From positions 1-9,244 of the forward strand of contig JBILGC010000068.1 in the NCBI GenBank assembly GCA_044351265.1: a stretch of DNA of 9,244 nt, given 5' to 3'. This stretch comes from JAJTFA01 sp044351265. Its GTDB lineage: Bacteria > Bacteroidota > Bacteroidia > UKL13-3. Of the stretch, positions 1 through 6,627 are shown piece by piece; the stretch's first letter is position 1, and every line of letters begins with the position of its first letter. The notes under the pieces are model-generated. The model had not been told where the DNA came from. It saw only the letters and a program-made list of their open reading frames with translations, and ran no database searches. Both the position numbers and the translations under genes were made by a program.

Positions 1-1
1 C

Positions 2-172
2 AACACTTCAGGGTTTATATATGTGCATGGTCATTATCAATGTAAGCAATGTAATAACAATGTAATGCCTTGCTGCGGAGGTGAGCAGGAGTTGGATCTG
101 AACAAAGATATAAAGGATGAAAAAAAGGAAACGCACAGCGTTAATATTATACCTTACTTATTCAAAAAGTAG
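2..172 (+). CDS. Cysteine-rich small protein, C-terminal fragment (5' end outside window)
   Basis: An open frame runs from the first bases of the window to a TAG at 170-172, giving 56 residues without a stop. The visible part has CxxC (residues 14 and 17 of the fragment) and an adjacent Cys-Cys pair (24-25) followed by Gly-Gly, preceded by a VHGHYQ segment. The second half is charged and Lys/Glu/Asp-rich. The spacing of the cysteines suggests a small zinc-ribbon or other metal site; this is inference. I do not recognise a named family, although short proteins with this kind of HGHY...CxxC...CC pattern seem familiar from Bacteroidota. The real start is probably off the left edge; a GTG at 23-25 is in frame but would cut into the patterned region. 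It converges on trpS, with 9 bp between the two stop codons and no obvious terminator. Confidence 0.6.
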   Translation, partial: NTSGFIYVHGHYQCKQCNNNVMPCCGGEQELDLNKDIKDEKKETHSVNIIPYLFKK

Positions 173-181
173 TTATTGTTA

Positions 182-1189
182 TTAGAAGGACTTAAAGCCA
201 ACCGCTTCACGCACTTCTTTCATGGTTTGACTGGCACTTTCAAGTGCTTTCTCAGCGCCTATTTTGGACACTTTAGAAAGTAAAGCATCATCCTTCTTTA
301 TGGCTTCAATTTTTTCGCGGATAGGTTGCAGAAAGGTAACCATATCTTCAGCTAATTGTTTTTTCATGTCGCCATATCTGATAATGCAATTTGAATAAGC
401 TTGTTTATAATGGATCAGAGTATCCGAAGAAGAAACAGCCTGCATCAAATCAAAAAGATTTTGTACCGATGAGGTAGGAATGCTGTTAGCTTCTGTTGGA
501 CCGGTATCAGTAACGGCACGGCTTATTTTTTTTCTGATTACATCAGGTGAATCAGATAGATTGATAACATTATTATCTCCATCGCTTTTGCTCATTTTGC
601 CACCACCTTGCAATCCCGGAATCTTAATTAATTCGGTACCGTAATTAAATGCATGCGGCTCAGGAAAAATTTCACATGAATACATTCTATTGAATCTATT
701 GGCAAAAGTTCTTGCCATTTCCAGATGCTGCTCCTGATCTTTACCTACCGGTACTTTTACTGCTTTATGAATAATAATATCAGCGGCCATTAAAACCGGA
801 TAGGTTAGCAAGCCTGCGTTAATATTATTGGGTTGTGTGCGGGCTTTATCTTTAAATGAGGCTACTCGTTCTAATTCACCAAGATATGCATGCATATTAA
901 GCATCATATACAACTCTGGAATTTGAGTAAGGTCGCTTTGAATGTATAGAGCACATGCATCAGGATCTAAACCGCATGCCAGATACTCTGCCAAAACTGT
1001 TTTTATATTTTCATGTAAATCTTTTGGATTGGGATGGGTAGTAAGTGAATGATAATCGGCAATAAAAAAGTAACACTGATAGTCGTATTGCATCTTAATA
1101 AAGTTTTTAACAGCACCCATGTAATTACCTAAATGTAAATTACCAGTTGGCCTAATGCCGCTAACAACAATTTCTTTACTCGATTTCAT
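182..1189 (-). CDS. trpS: Tryptophan--tRNA ligase (class I)
   Basis: This cytosolic enzyme activates tryptophan with ATP and charges tRNA-Trp. The 335-residue product has the normal length for bacterial TrpS. The class I HIGH-type signature appears as HLGN at residues 19-22, inside GIRPTGNLHLGNYMGA. A VGKDQ segment at 148-152 matches the conserved GxDQ region, and KMSKS is intact at 198-202. The ATG at 1189 places the first conserved block about 10 residues in, as usual for the family. No Shine-Dalgarno is evident; the bases before the ATG are A/T-rich, as is common in Bacteroidota. It lies 116 bp downstream of pyrB on the same strand. That gap holds a small inverted repeat but no clear terminator, so read-through from pyrB is possible. 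I see no T-box-like leader. Nothing is missing or unusual. Confidence 0.97.
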   Translation of the reverse strand: MKSSKEIVVSGIRPTGNLHLGNYMGAVKNFIKMQYDYQCYFFIADYHSLTTHPNPKDLHENIKTVLAEYLACGLDPDACALYIQSDLTQIPELYMMLNMHAYLGELERVASFKDKARTQPNNINAGLLTYPVLMAADIIIHKAVKVPVGKDQEQHLEMARTFANRFNRMYSCEIFPEPHAFNYGTELIKIPGLQGGGKMSKSDGDNNVINLSDSPDVIRKKISRAVTDTGPTEANSIPTSSVQNLFDLMQAVSSSDTLIHYKQAYSNCIIRYGDMKKQLAEDMVTFLQPIREKIEAIKKDDALLSKVSKIGAEKALESASQTMKEVREAVGFKSF

Positions 1190-1234
1190 GTGTCGAAAAT
1201 AATAAAGATTTAATGGAATGACTAAATTTTATTA

Positions 1235-1260
1235 GGCTATCCATACATCTACTTATAGCC
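1235..1260 (-). other. Small inverted repeat in the trpS leader
   Basis: In the 116-bp pyrB-trpS gap, GGCTAT (1235-1240) and ATAGCC (1255-1260) form a perfect 6-bp stem around a 14-nt loop. It lies 45 bp upstream of the trpS ATG and is not followed by a T run on either strand, so it is a poor intrinsic terminator. It could be a leader structure, a weak pyrB 3' end or chance. No TAnnTTTG box stands out in this gap. Confidence 0.25.
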
Positions 1261-1305
1261 GGAAATATATTTTATTAAACTAAGTCCCGACCGTTGAGAG
1301 TATTG

Positions 1306-2235
1306 CTATTTTTGGATGCTTCCTGCAAGCAGATACATTATAGCCATTCGGGTTGCAACACCATTTTCAACTTGATCCAATATGATGCTATGTTTACTGT
1401 CTGCAACATCACTGGTTATTTCTACGCCTCTGTTAATAGGGCCGGGGTGCATTATGACTATCTCCTTATGCAGTTGGTATAACTTTTCTTTATCAAGGCC
1501 AAAAAGCATGGAGTATTCACGCAGTGATGGGAAATATTTTATTTCTTGGCGTTCCAGCTGGATGCGTAACATATTCGCCACATCACACCATTGCAGTGCT
1601 TTCATCAGATCGTGTTCGACTTTTACCCCAAGACTTTTTATATGCTTTGGTATTAGAGTTGTTGGGCCGCACACCATTACCTGAGCCCCCAATTTTTGCA
1701 AACAGAAGATATTAGAGAGCGCCACGCGTGAGTGGATTATATCCCCAACAATTAGCACTTTCTTGCCTTTCACACTACCAAGTTTCTCTCTGATGGAGTA
1801 GGCGTCAAGAATTGCCTGTGTAGGATGCTCATGTGTTCCGTCTCCTGCATTTATTATCTGAGCGTTGATGTGCTTTGCTAAGAACAAGGAAGCACCCGGA
1901 GCGGGATGACGCATCACAACCATATCAACTTTCATGGCTAGAATGTTCTTAACTGTGTCAATCAGAGTTTCTCCTTTTGACACAGAAGAGGAGGAAGCAG
2001 AAAAGTTGATAACATCGGCACTCAATCTTTTTTGTGCCAGCTCAAAGGAAATACGTGTGCGTGTAGAGTTTTCAAAAAATATATTTGCTATGGTTATATC
2101 ACGTAGGGAAGGAACTTTCTTAATTGGTCGGTTAATGATGGCTTTAAAATTATCCGCTGTTTCAAAAACCAACTCAATGTCTTCACGTGTAAGATTTTTA
2201 ATTCCGAGGAGGTGTTTTTGCGAAAATTTCTTCAT
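1306..2235 (-). CDS. pyrB: Aspartate carbamoyltransferase catalytic subunit
   Basis: This enzyme condenses carbamoyl phosphate with L-aspartate to N-carbamoyl-aspartate, the committed step of pyrimidine synthesis. From the ATG at 2235 the protein has 309 residues, normal for PyrB. The carbamoyl-phosphate loop STRTR is at 57-61, SKGE with the catalytic-loop lysine at 86-89, RHPAPGA at 109-115, GDGTHEHPTQ at 131-140, and the aspartate-side HPGPINRGVE at 263-272. A TTG at 2247, whose first three bases overlap the pyrR stop (TTGA), would add four residues (MKKG). I prefer the ATG, which leaves 8 bp after the pyrR stop and gives a more usual N-terminus. AAGGA abuts the ATG too closely to serve as a standard ribosome site. 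No pyrI regulatory-subunit gene is present in the window. The pyrR-pyrB spacing argues for one transcript. Confidence 0.96.
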   Translation of the reverse strand: MKKFSQKHLLGIKNLTREDIELVFETADNFKAIINRPIKKVPSLRDITIANIFFENSTRTRISFELAQKRLSADVINFSASSSSVSKGETLIDTVKNILAMKVDMVVMRHPAPGASLFLAKHINAQIINAGDGTHEHPTQAILDAYSIREKLGSVKGKKVLIVGDIIHSRVALSNIFCLQKLGAQVMVCGPTTLIPKHIKSLGVKVEHDLMKALQWCDVANMLRIQLERQEIKYFPSLREYSMLFGLDKEKLYQLHKEIVIMHPGPINRGVEITSDVADSKHSIILDQVENGVATRMAIMYLLAGSIQK

Positions 2236-2243
2236 TCCTTTTT

Positions 2244-2786
2244 TCAATTTTGAGTAATGATATGAATTACATCCTGTTTATTTTTTTCCTTCCACTCCAC
2301 TTGTACCTTATCGTTAGCTCTGGTGTCAACTTCTACCCCTGTATAGTCTGGTTGAATGGGTAGATGTCGGCTAAATCTTCTGTCAACCAATACCAGTAAT
2401 TCTACTTTTGCCGGTCTGCCAAAGTCTGTCAAGGCATCAAGAGCCGAACGAATGGTTCTTCCTGTATATAGTACATCATCTACCAATATAATATTTTTAT
2501 CTGCAACAGTAAAGTTTATGTTCATAGAGCTTGGCAAAATCTGTTCGTTCCCCCTTCTGAAATCGTCCCTGTAAAATGCAATATCCAGCTCGCCATAAAA
2601 AATATCGGTTATACTGGTAAGTTGCTTAATTCTGCCGTAAATTCTTCTTGAAAGGTAGGTTCCCCTGGGCTGAAGGCCAATGATTGCGCTGTTTTTAAAA
2701 GTTCCGTGTTTCTCAATTAATTCAATACACAACCGGTCAATGGTAATGTCAAATTGTTTTTTTTCGAGTATAACCTTTGAACTCAT
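2244..2786 (-). CDS. pyrR: PyrR: pyrimidine regulatory protein / uracil phosphoribosyltransferase family
   Basis: PyrR proteins are type I phosphoribosyltransferase folds. In Firmicutes they bind pyr mRNA in response to UMP/UTP and have side activity making UMP from uracil and PRPP. This 180-residue protein is of typical length. It has the PRPP-binding signature VDDVLYTGRT at 102-111, IGLQPRGTYL at 36-45, the LDIAFYRDD block at 67-75, and RRFSRHLPIQPDYTG at 136-150, all matching PyrR more closely than Upp. It starts at ATG 2786 and is immediately upstream of pyrB, the classic PyrR target. Whether it controls RNA in this lineage is not shown by the sequence. Its leader holds a 9-bp hairpin, but I do not find the known PyrR-binding consensus (ARUCCNGNGAGGYU) there. 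It may act mainly as a uracil-salvage enzyme. Confidence 0.93.
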   Translation of the reverse strand: MSSKVILEKKQFDITIDRLCIELIEKHGTFKNSAIIGLQPRGTYLSRRIYGRIKQLTSITDIFYGELDIAFYRDDFRRGNEQILPSSMNINFTVADKNIILVDDVLYTGRTIRSALDALTDFGRPAKVELLVLVDRRFSRHLPIQPDYTGVEVDTRANDKVQVEWKEKNKQDVIHIITQN

Positions 2787-2804
2787 TGGGTCATTTTTCA
2801 GCTA

Positions 2805-2835
2805 TGCCTGAATGTCGAAACTAAGTATTCAGGCA
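2805..2835 (-). promoter_or_regulatory. Perfect 9-bp hairpin in the pyrR 5' leader
   Basis: On the minus strand TGCCTGAAT, a 13-nt loop and ATTCAGGCA form a perfect stem of nine base pairs (arms 2827-2835 and 2805-2813) that ends 18 nt before the pyrR ATG. No T run follows, so it is not a standard intrinsic terminator. Its place between the probable promoter and the start codon of pyrR-pyrB suggests an RNA control element or 5' stability hairpin; this is inference. The loop does not resemble the Firmicutes PyrR-binding loop. Confidence 0.45.
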
Positions 2836-2848
2836 CTTAAATATGTGT

Positions 2849-2856
2849 CAAATATC
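2849..2856 (-). promoter_or_regulatory. Possible pyrR-pyrB promoter (-7 box)
   Basis: On the minus strand GATATTTG matches the Bacteroidota -7 consensus TAnnTTTG at all but the first fixed base. A start of transcription a few bases downstream would put the 9-bp leader hairpin near the very 5' end of the mRNA, with a leader of roughly 55 nt. No clear TTTG -33 box is seen at the right distance, only a T run near it. Weak evidence. Confidence 0.3.
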
Positions 2857-2870
2857 GTAATTAATTATGT

Positions 2871-2910
2871 AAAAACCCTATGTGTTAGATACTGAGAGGT
2901 AAACATATAG
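2871..2910 (-). terminator. Probable intrinsic terminator after the EVE-domain gene
   Basis: Just after the TAA of the EVE gene, the minus strand has CTATATGTT (2902-2910) and AACACATAG (2878-2886). They pair at eight of nine positions with one A-C mismatch around a 15-nt loop. GG and then five Ts (2871-2875) follow. The stem is AT-rich and so of modest strength, but the stem plus T run fits a rho-independent terminator. It would close the thioredoxin-permease-EVE transcript ahead of pyrR. Confidence 0.45.
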
Positions 2911-2912
2911 AA

Positions 2913-3326
2913 TTACTGGGGCTTTTCAGCCATACTCAAAATATGGTCAAACTCAATACGGGTAACCTTTCCAACGCTGAGTCTGCTTAGCCTAACCAAA
3001 TCCATCTGAGCTAGTTTTTTATCTGATTTTATTTGTTCCAGTGTTACCGGATTCTTAAATTTTTTAAATGGTTTAAATTCTACAACACTCCAATCACCCT
3101 CTTCGGCAGTGGGATCGGGATAATATTCTTTTACAACTTGAGCAATGCCAACAATTGCCTTTCCTTCATTGCTGTGATACCAAAAGGCTAAATCGCCTTT
3201 TTTCATTGCACGTAGGTTGTTGCGTGCGGCATAGTTTCTTACGCCATCCCATACCGTTTTTTTGTCTTTTTGGAATTGCTCCCAACTGTATTTAAAAGGT
3301 TCAGATTTAATCAGCCAGTAATTCAT
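2913..3326 (-). CDS. EVE-domain protein (THYN1-like, PUA-like fold)
   Basis: This 137-residue protein consists of a single EVE domain and nothing else. EVE domains have a PUA-like fold, are related to YTH and ASCH domains, and are thought to read modified bases in nucleic acids; the natural ligand of the stand-alone bacterial form is not established. Visible hallmarks are YWLIKSEP at 3-10, WDGVRNYAARNNLR at 26-39, GD at 44-45, FWYHS at 48-52 leading into GIAQV, and LVRLSRLSVGKVT near the C-terminus. Full length matches the family. The ATG at 3326 sits 15 bp after the permease stop, so it is probably the last gene of that transcript. It lies beside no restriction or McrBC-like gene, so a link to defence is not supported here. 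Confidence 0.9.
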   Translation of the reverse strand: MNYWLIKSEPFKYSWEQFQKDKKTVWDGVRNYAARNNLRAMKKGDLAFWYHSNEGKAIVGIAQVVKEYYPDPTAEEGDWSVVEFKPFKKFKNPVTLEQIKSDKKLAQMDLVRLSRLSVGKVTRIEFDHILSMAEKPQ

Positions 3327-3341
3327 ACTATTCGAGTTTAT

Positions 3342-4652
3342 CTATTCTTTATAAAATAGCCACTTCCCCAGTTCTCTGTAGCTTGGCTTTTTACCATACA
3401 TTAAAATACCAACCCGGTAAATGCGTCCGGCTAACCAAACGGTAAATATAAAGCCTAAAATCATAGCAGCCATTGAAATCAATACTTCCCAAAAAGGCAC
3501 ACCAAATGGAATGCGCACCATCATTACAACAGGAGATGTGAGAGGGATAATTGAAAGCCAGAAAGCTAATATTCCATTGGGATTTGATGTTACTACACTT
3601 TGAGCTAGAACAAATGCAAAAACCAGAGGAAGTGTAATGGGCATCATAAATTGTTGAGTGTCGGTTTCGTTATCAACGGCAGAACCGATAGCAGCAAAAA
3701 GAGATCCATAAAACAGATATCCTGATATAAAATAAAAAATAAACATTGTTACAATCATCACATAATTAAATCCTGATAATGCTTGCAAAATATTGCTAAA
3801 GTCATTCTCAGTGCCGGTTGTCTGCATAGCATGTCCGACCTCTGTTGGAAGATTCATAGATGAGAGCATTAAGCCTGAAACTGCGCTTCCGAGAGCAAAA
3901 ATGATGAGTATCCAGATTACAAATTGAGTTAAACCTACCAAGGCAATGCCAACTATTTTCCCCATCATTAACTCAAAAGGTTTGAGTGATGAAATAATGA
4001 CTTCTACTATACGATTTGTTTTTTCTTCTATTACCCCACGCATTACCTGTACACCATAAAGAAAAATAAACAAGTAGATAAGAATAGCACAAATATAACC
4101 GATGGCAGTTGATGCTCCAGCGCTGCTAGATTGGAGTCCTCTTGAGGTAATCTTTGCGGTGTTTATATTAACATTTGTTTTATTTATACTTTTAATGACT
4201 GATTGATCAATGCCGTACTGCTTAAGCTTGAAGTCCTTAATTACCTGCTCTATTTCTTTTTCTATGTAATTGATAGTGGTTATACTTGGCTGATCATTGG
4301 CAACCAGAGTTACCTTGCTAATACTATCATAGCTTGCTTTTGGAATATTTAATACTGCATAGAAACCTTCCGATCCTATTAGTCTTAATTCTTCTGCTTC
4401 ACTATTCACTATGCCATAAAAAAATTCCAGATTGGGCTTGCTTTTGATTTTCCCTGTAAATAGACCGCTTTGGTCTGAAACATAAATACGTTTATTACTC
4501 TCTCCCAGGTCACGGTTAAATGCAAAATAAAAGATAAGGCCATAAAATAATACGATAAGTAGTGGTGCAAGTATGGTCATAATAAGGAATGACCTCTTTC
4601 TAACTCGAGTTAGATACTCACGTTTAACTACCAGTAATATTTTAGTTAGCAT
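3342..4652 (-). CDS. ABC transporter permease, ABC-2 / NatB type
   Basis: This is an inner-membrane permease of the NatB/YhaP-like ABC-2 family (436 residues from ATG 4652), probably an exporter subunit with an unknown substrate. The N-terminus (KREYLTRVRKRSFLIMT) is typical, followed by a membrane segment at about 22-44 and a large extracytoplasmic domain to about 180. Five or six further membrane segments follow between about 183 and 410. The cytoplasmic stretch GVIEEKTNRIVEVIISSLKP (about 206-225) after the second segment is a strong family signature. A GTG at 4676 overlapping the upstream TGA (GTGA) would add eight residues; I prefer the ATG because the family begins close to the KREY motif. 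It starts 20 bp after the thioredoxin gene. No ATPase gene lies beside it or anywhere in the window, so its nucleotide-binding partner must be encoded elsewhere. Confidence 0.87.
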   Translation of the reverse strand: MLTKILLVVKREYLTRVRKRSFLIMTILAPLLIVLFYGLIFYFAFNRDLGESNKRIYVSDQSGLFTGKIKSKPNLEFFYGIVNSEAEELRLIGSEGFYAVLNIPKASYDSISKVTLVANDQPSITTINYIEKEIEQVIKDFKLKQYGIDQSVIKSINKTNVNINTAKITSRGLQSSSAGASTAIGYICAILIYLFIFLYGVQVMRGVIEEKTNRIVEVIISSLKPFELMMGKIVGIALVGLTQFVIWILIIFALGSAVSGLMLSSMNLPTEVGHAMQTTGTENDFSNILQALSGFNYVMIVTMFIFYFISGYLFYGSLFAAIGSAVDNETDTQQFMMPITLPLVFAFVLAQSVVTSNPNGILAFWLSIIPLTSPVVMMVRIPFGVPFWEVLISMAAMILGFIFTVWLAGRIYRVGILMYGKKPSYRELGKWLFYKE

Positions 4653-4672
4653 ATAACTCAAAGGTATAAAAA

Positions 4673-6097
4673 TCACTGAATACCTTTTTCAATAAAGTCT
4701 TTAAGCTGCTCTACTGAGAGGCGCTTAGCCACAATTTTCTTTTCACGGTTAAGCAGATACAAAACAGGAGTGCTGTTTATGTCATACAATCTGTGATATC
4801 CACTTTCATGCTTAGGGTCATGAACATTTAGCCAAGGGAGTTGGTTTTCCTTAAGATACTTTCTCCACTCAGCATAATCAGTAGTGGAACCTACAGCATA
4901 TATCTCAAATTTTTTCTTTTTAGATACTTTCATTTGCGAGTTTAACTCTTGATATAGGCTTTTAAGCTTTGGTATTTCTTCCTTGCAACGTCCACAATGT
5001 GGGTCCCAAAACAAAACCAAGGTATAATCTGCATCAATATTATAAAGTACCTGATATTTCATAGCAGAATCCGGCAGTACCAGATTTTGGGCCTTAATAC
5101 CAATTAGTGTATTTCTAAGCGTATTTGCGCGGTCAGTTATTTTAAATCTCAAGGTTTCATCAACCCAATGGCTAACTTCCTTGCGTGTGTAATACTCATC
5201 AACCATGTGCACAAAAACTGCATCCATACCCATGTATTGAGAGGTTTCATAATGATTGGTAATCCAATAAATACACCACTTGCTGATGTCTTTGCTTTTT
5301 AGAGTTTTCTTTATCAGGAAATCGGCAGCTGCGTTAATGGAGTCCGGTATTTGAAGGGTAAGTTTGGTAATAAAGTTCTCAATTTTTGGATGAAAAATCG
5401 GTGTTCTAGAAATGCGATCGTCTGTAAAGTCAAACCCATCAAAATAATGTTGCTTGTAATAATTATACTGGAAATTAGAATCGAGTATTTCTCCTTTAGG
5501 CCCTATCGGAGGCTCTGGTATATCTATCTCCTGCATCATTCTAAAAATTTTTGCAATCAGATACGATGGTGTGGTTTTAATAATATTTAATCGGTAATCC
5601 TCCATTAACTTCTGCAAATCTTTTAATTCTCTTAAATACTTAGATGCCATTGCAGTGTCATTCATGGCTTTGGCCTGCTTCATTTTCTTGTCCAAATCCA
5701 TACCAATCTTACCTTTTTCATTGGCAAATTTTGAGTAAGCAAAAAATGCAGCACATTCCGGGGAGCCTTTTATGACTATGCTTCCAATATAATCGGCTGT
5801 ATCAGTCTCCATTGTGAATTCTTGCTCATTCACCACAAAGTCAAATAATAAACGTTTATCCTGAGACGCAATAATGTATACCCCACCTGGTAATGTATCG
5901 CGACCTTTAAATATGCACTTGCCCGTTGCATCAGTGCGCGAGCTGTCTCTGATATAGGTTTTATCTCCGTAATAATATCCCAAGAGATAGGTTTGATTAG
6001 CGCCACCCTTAACTTTAAAGGTTATTTGATAAGCTTTTAATTGTTTTACTCCGGCAAGCAGCACAACCGCCAAAAGCAATAAGTATCTGTTTTTCAT
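4673..6097 (-). CDS. Secreted TlpA-like thioredoxin-fold protein with DUF4369 and DUF5106-like regions
   Basis: This is probably a periplasmic thiol-disulfide protein of 474 residues. Residues 1-22 are a signal peptide (KNR, then a Leu/Val/Ala core, cleavage likely near LKA); there is no lipobox Cys. Residues about 23-110 fit the DUF4369 beta domain seen at the N-terminus of Bacteroidota TlpA-like proteins. The long helical middle, including YYKQHYFDGFDF and a later MGMDAVFVHMVD, resembles DUF5106. The C-terminal thioredoxin domain (about 335-474) has the redox motif FWDPHCGRC, Cys at 368 and 371, and the cis-proline segment STPVLYLL (Pro 444). The frame extends upstream to an ATG at 6196, but I chose 6097 because it begins the signal peptide and lies downstream of a good promoter candidate. 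First gene of a likely transcript with the permease and EVE genes. Redox partner unknown. Confidence 0.9.
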   Translation of the reverse strand: MKNRYLLLLAVVLLAGVKQLKAYQITFKVKGGANQTYLLGYYYGDKTYIRDSSRTDATGKCIFKGRDTLPGGVYIIASQDKRLLFDFVVNEQEFTMETDTADYIGSIVIKGSPECAAFFAYSKFANEKGKIGMDLDKKMKQAKAMNDTAMASKYLRELKDLQKLMEDYRLNIIKTTPSYLIAKIFRMMQEIDIPEPPIGPKGEILDSNFQYNYYKQHYFDGFDFTDDRISRTPIFHPKIENFITKLTLQIPDSINAAADFLIKKTLKSKDISKWCIYWITNHYETSQYMGMDAVFVHMVDEYYTRKEVSHWVDETLRFKITDRANTLRNTLIGIKAQNLVLPDSAMKYQVLYNIDADYTLVLFWDPHCGRCKEEIPKLKSLYQELNSQMKVSKKKKFEIYAVGSTTDYAEWRKYLKENQLPWLNVHDPKHESGYHRLYDINSTPVLYLLNREKKIVAKRLSVEQLKDFIEKGIQ

Positions 6098-6131
6098 ATA
6101 ATGTCGGTAAAAATAACGCCTCTTTATTCGG

Positions 6132-6161
6132 CAAAAATATGTAAGCACATGATTTAACAAA
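6132..6161 (-). promoter_or_regulatory. Promoter candidate for the thioredoxin-permease-EVE genes
   Basis: On the minus strand TATTTTTG (6132-6139) matches the Bacteroidota -7 consensus TAnnTTTG exactly, and a TTTG -33 box (6158-6161) lies 18 bp upstream. Transcription would start about 30 nt before the ATG at 6097. It is the best promoter match I found in the window, and it supports the 6097 start over the upstream ATG at 6196. Confidence 0.55.
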
Positions 6162-6206
6162 ATATTAAGAATGACGCACATCATGTTTATTGGCATTTTT
6201 AGGCTT

Positions 6207-6214
6207 TAAAATTG
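6207..6214 (+). promoter_or_regulatory. Possible promoter for the helical protein-methyltransferase pair
   Basis: TAAAATTG matches seven of the eight positions of TAnnTTTG and ends 24 bp before the ATG at 6239, in the divergent region opposite the thioredoxin promoter. A TTG at 6190-6192 is only 14 bp upstream, closer than the usual -33 spacing. Some promoter is expected here because the upstream gene is divergent, but this assignment is weak. Confidence 0.25.
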
Positions 6215-6238
6215 CACCAAAATTAAAACGATACTAAA

Positions 6239-6622
6239 ATGGAAGCAAGAAAGCATGTAACTGAACTTCACACCGATAGGGTAGAATGGTTGAAAAAATT
6301 GATGTTTTACAAAGATGATCTGGCATCGCATCTGAATAGACTGGCTGAGGTTGTACAGAATAATAATAATATAGAAGTAACCAGCATGGCCGAGCATTTT
6401 CAGAACCAGTTTATCAGGCATCTGGAAATAAACGATGAGTTGCGCCACGAAATCAATGATGAGTCTAGGTTGTTTGCTGAAACTGAAGCATTAAACCCGG
6501 TTGCAACCGACCGGAAACTGTCAACAGATCATACAGAACTCCGTGATAAAGTTGAAACGTATGAAAAGCTTTTCAACGAACTTAGGCATGAATTCAATAC
6601 ATTCGTAAGCAAAACGCTGTAA
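6239..6622 (+). CDS. Small helical protein of unknown function
   Basis: I do not recognise a named domain in this 127-residue cytoplasmic protein. It has no signal peptide or membrane segment. The composition is strongly helical and charged, with three probable long helices (about 4-40, 46-76 and 94-125). They are separated by an Asn run (NNNN at 41-44) and a Pro-containing linker (NPVATDRK), which suggests a small coiled-coil or helical bundle. Eight histidines (6, 11, 31, 53, 61, 70, 98, 117) are spread along the helices, but I do not see a true hemerythrin pattern. It starts at ATG 6239, with an A-rich upstream sequence and no Shine-Dalgarno. The TAA is 5 bp before the methyltransferase start, so the two genes are almost certainly co-transcribed, and translational coupling is possible. 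The coding sequence looks normal and intact. Confidence 0.8.
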   Translation: MEARKHVTELHTDRVEWLKKLMFYKDDLASHLNRLAEVVQNNNNIEVTSMAEHFQNQFIRHLEINDELRHEINDESRLFAETEALNPVATDRKLSTDHTELRDKVETYEKLFNELRHEFNTFVSKTL

Positions 6623-6627
6623 GGCTT

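Noticed and set aside
2236..2247. TTG start for pyrB overlapping the pyrR stop codon (TTGA)
   Set aside because: It adds only four residues, and an ATG lies 12 bp further on. The ATG gives a more typical PyrB N-terminus, so the TTG is treated as an alternative only.
1934..2257. Plus-strand 107-codon open frame opposite pyrB
   Set aside because: pyrB is unmistakable on the other strand; this is a shadow frame with no family features.
2783..2794. Tiny upstream frame (ATG ACC CAA TGA) overlapping the pyrR start
   Set aside because: A three-codon frame this short is expected by chance and has no supporting ribosome site.
6171..6184. Short dyad ATGA-CGCACA-TCAT in the divergent promoter region
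   Set aside because: Only four bases per arm match continuously, which is too short to call an operator in AT-rich sequence.
6098..6196. N-terminal extension of the thioredoxin-like protein from the ATG at 6196
   Set aside because: The added 33 residues precede a clear signal peptide, and the best promoter match (6132-6161) falls inside the extension.
6206..6448. Antisense 80-codon open frame over the helical protein gene
   Set aside because: It resembles no family and lies opposite a well-formed coding sequence.
6239..6622. Hemerythrin-like iron site in the helical protein
   Set aside because: Histidines are spread along the helices, but the H...HxxxE...HxxxxD spacing of hemerythrins is not present.
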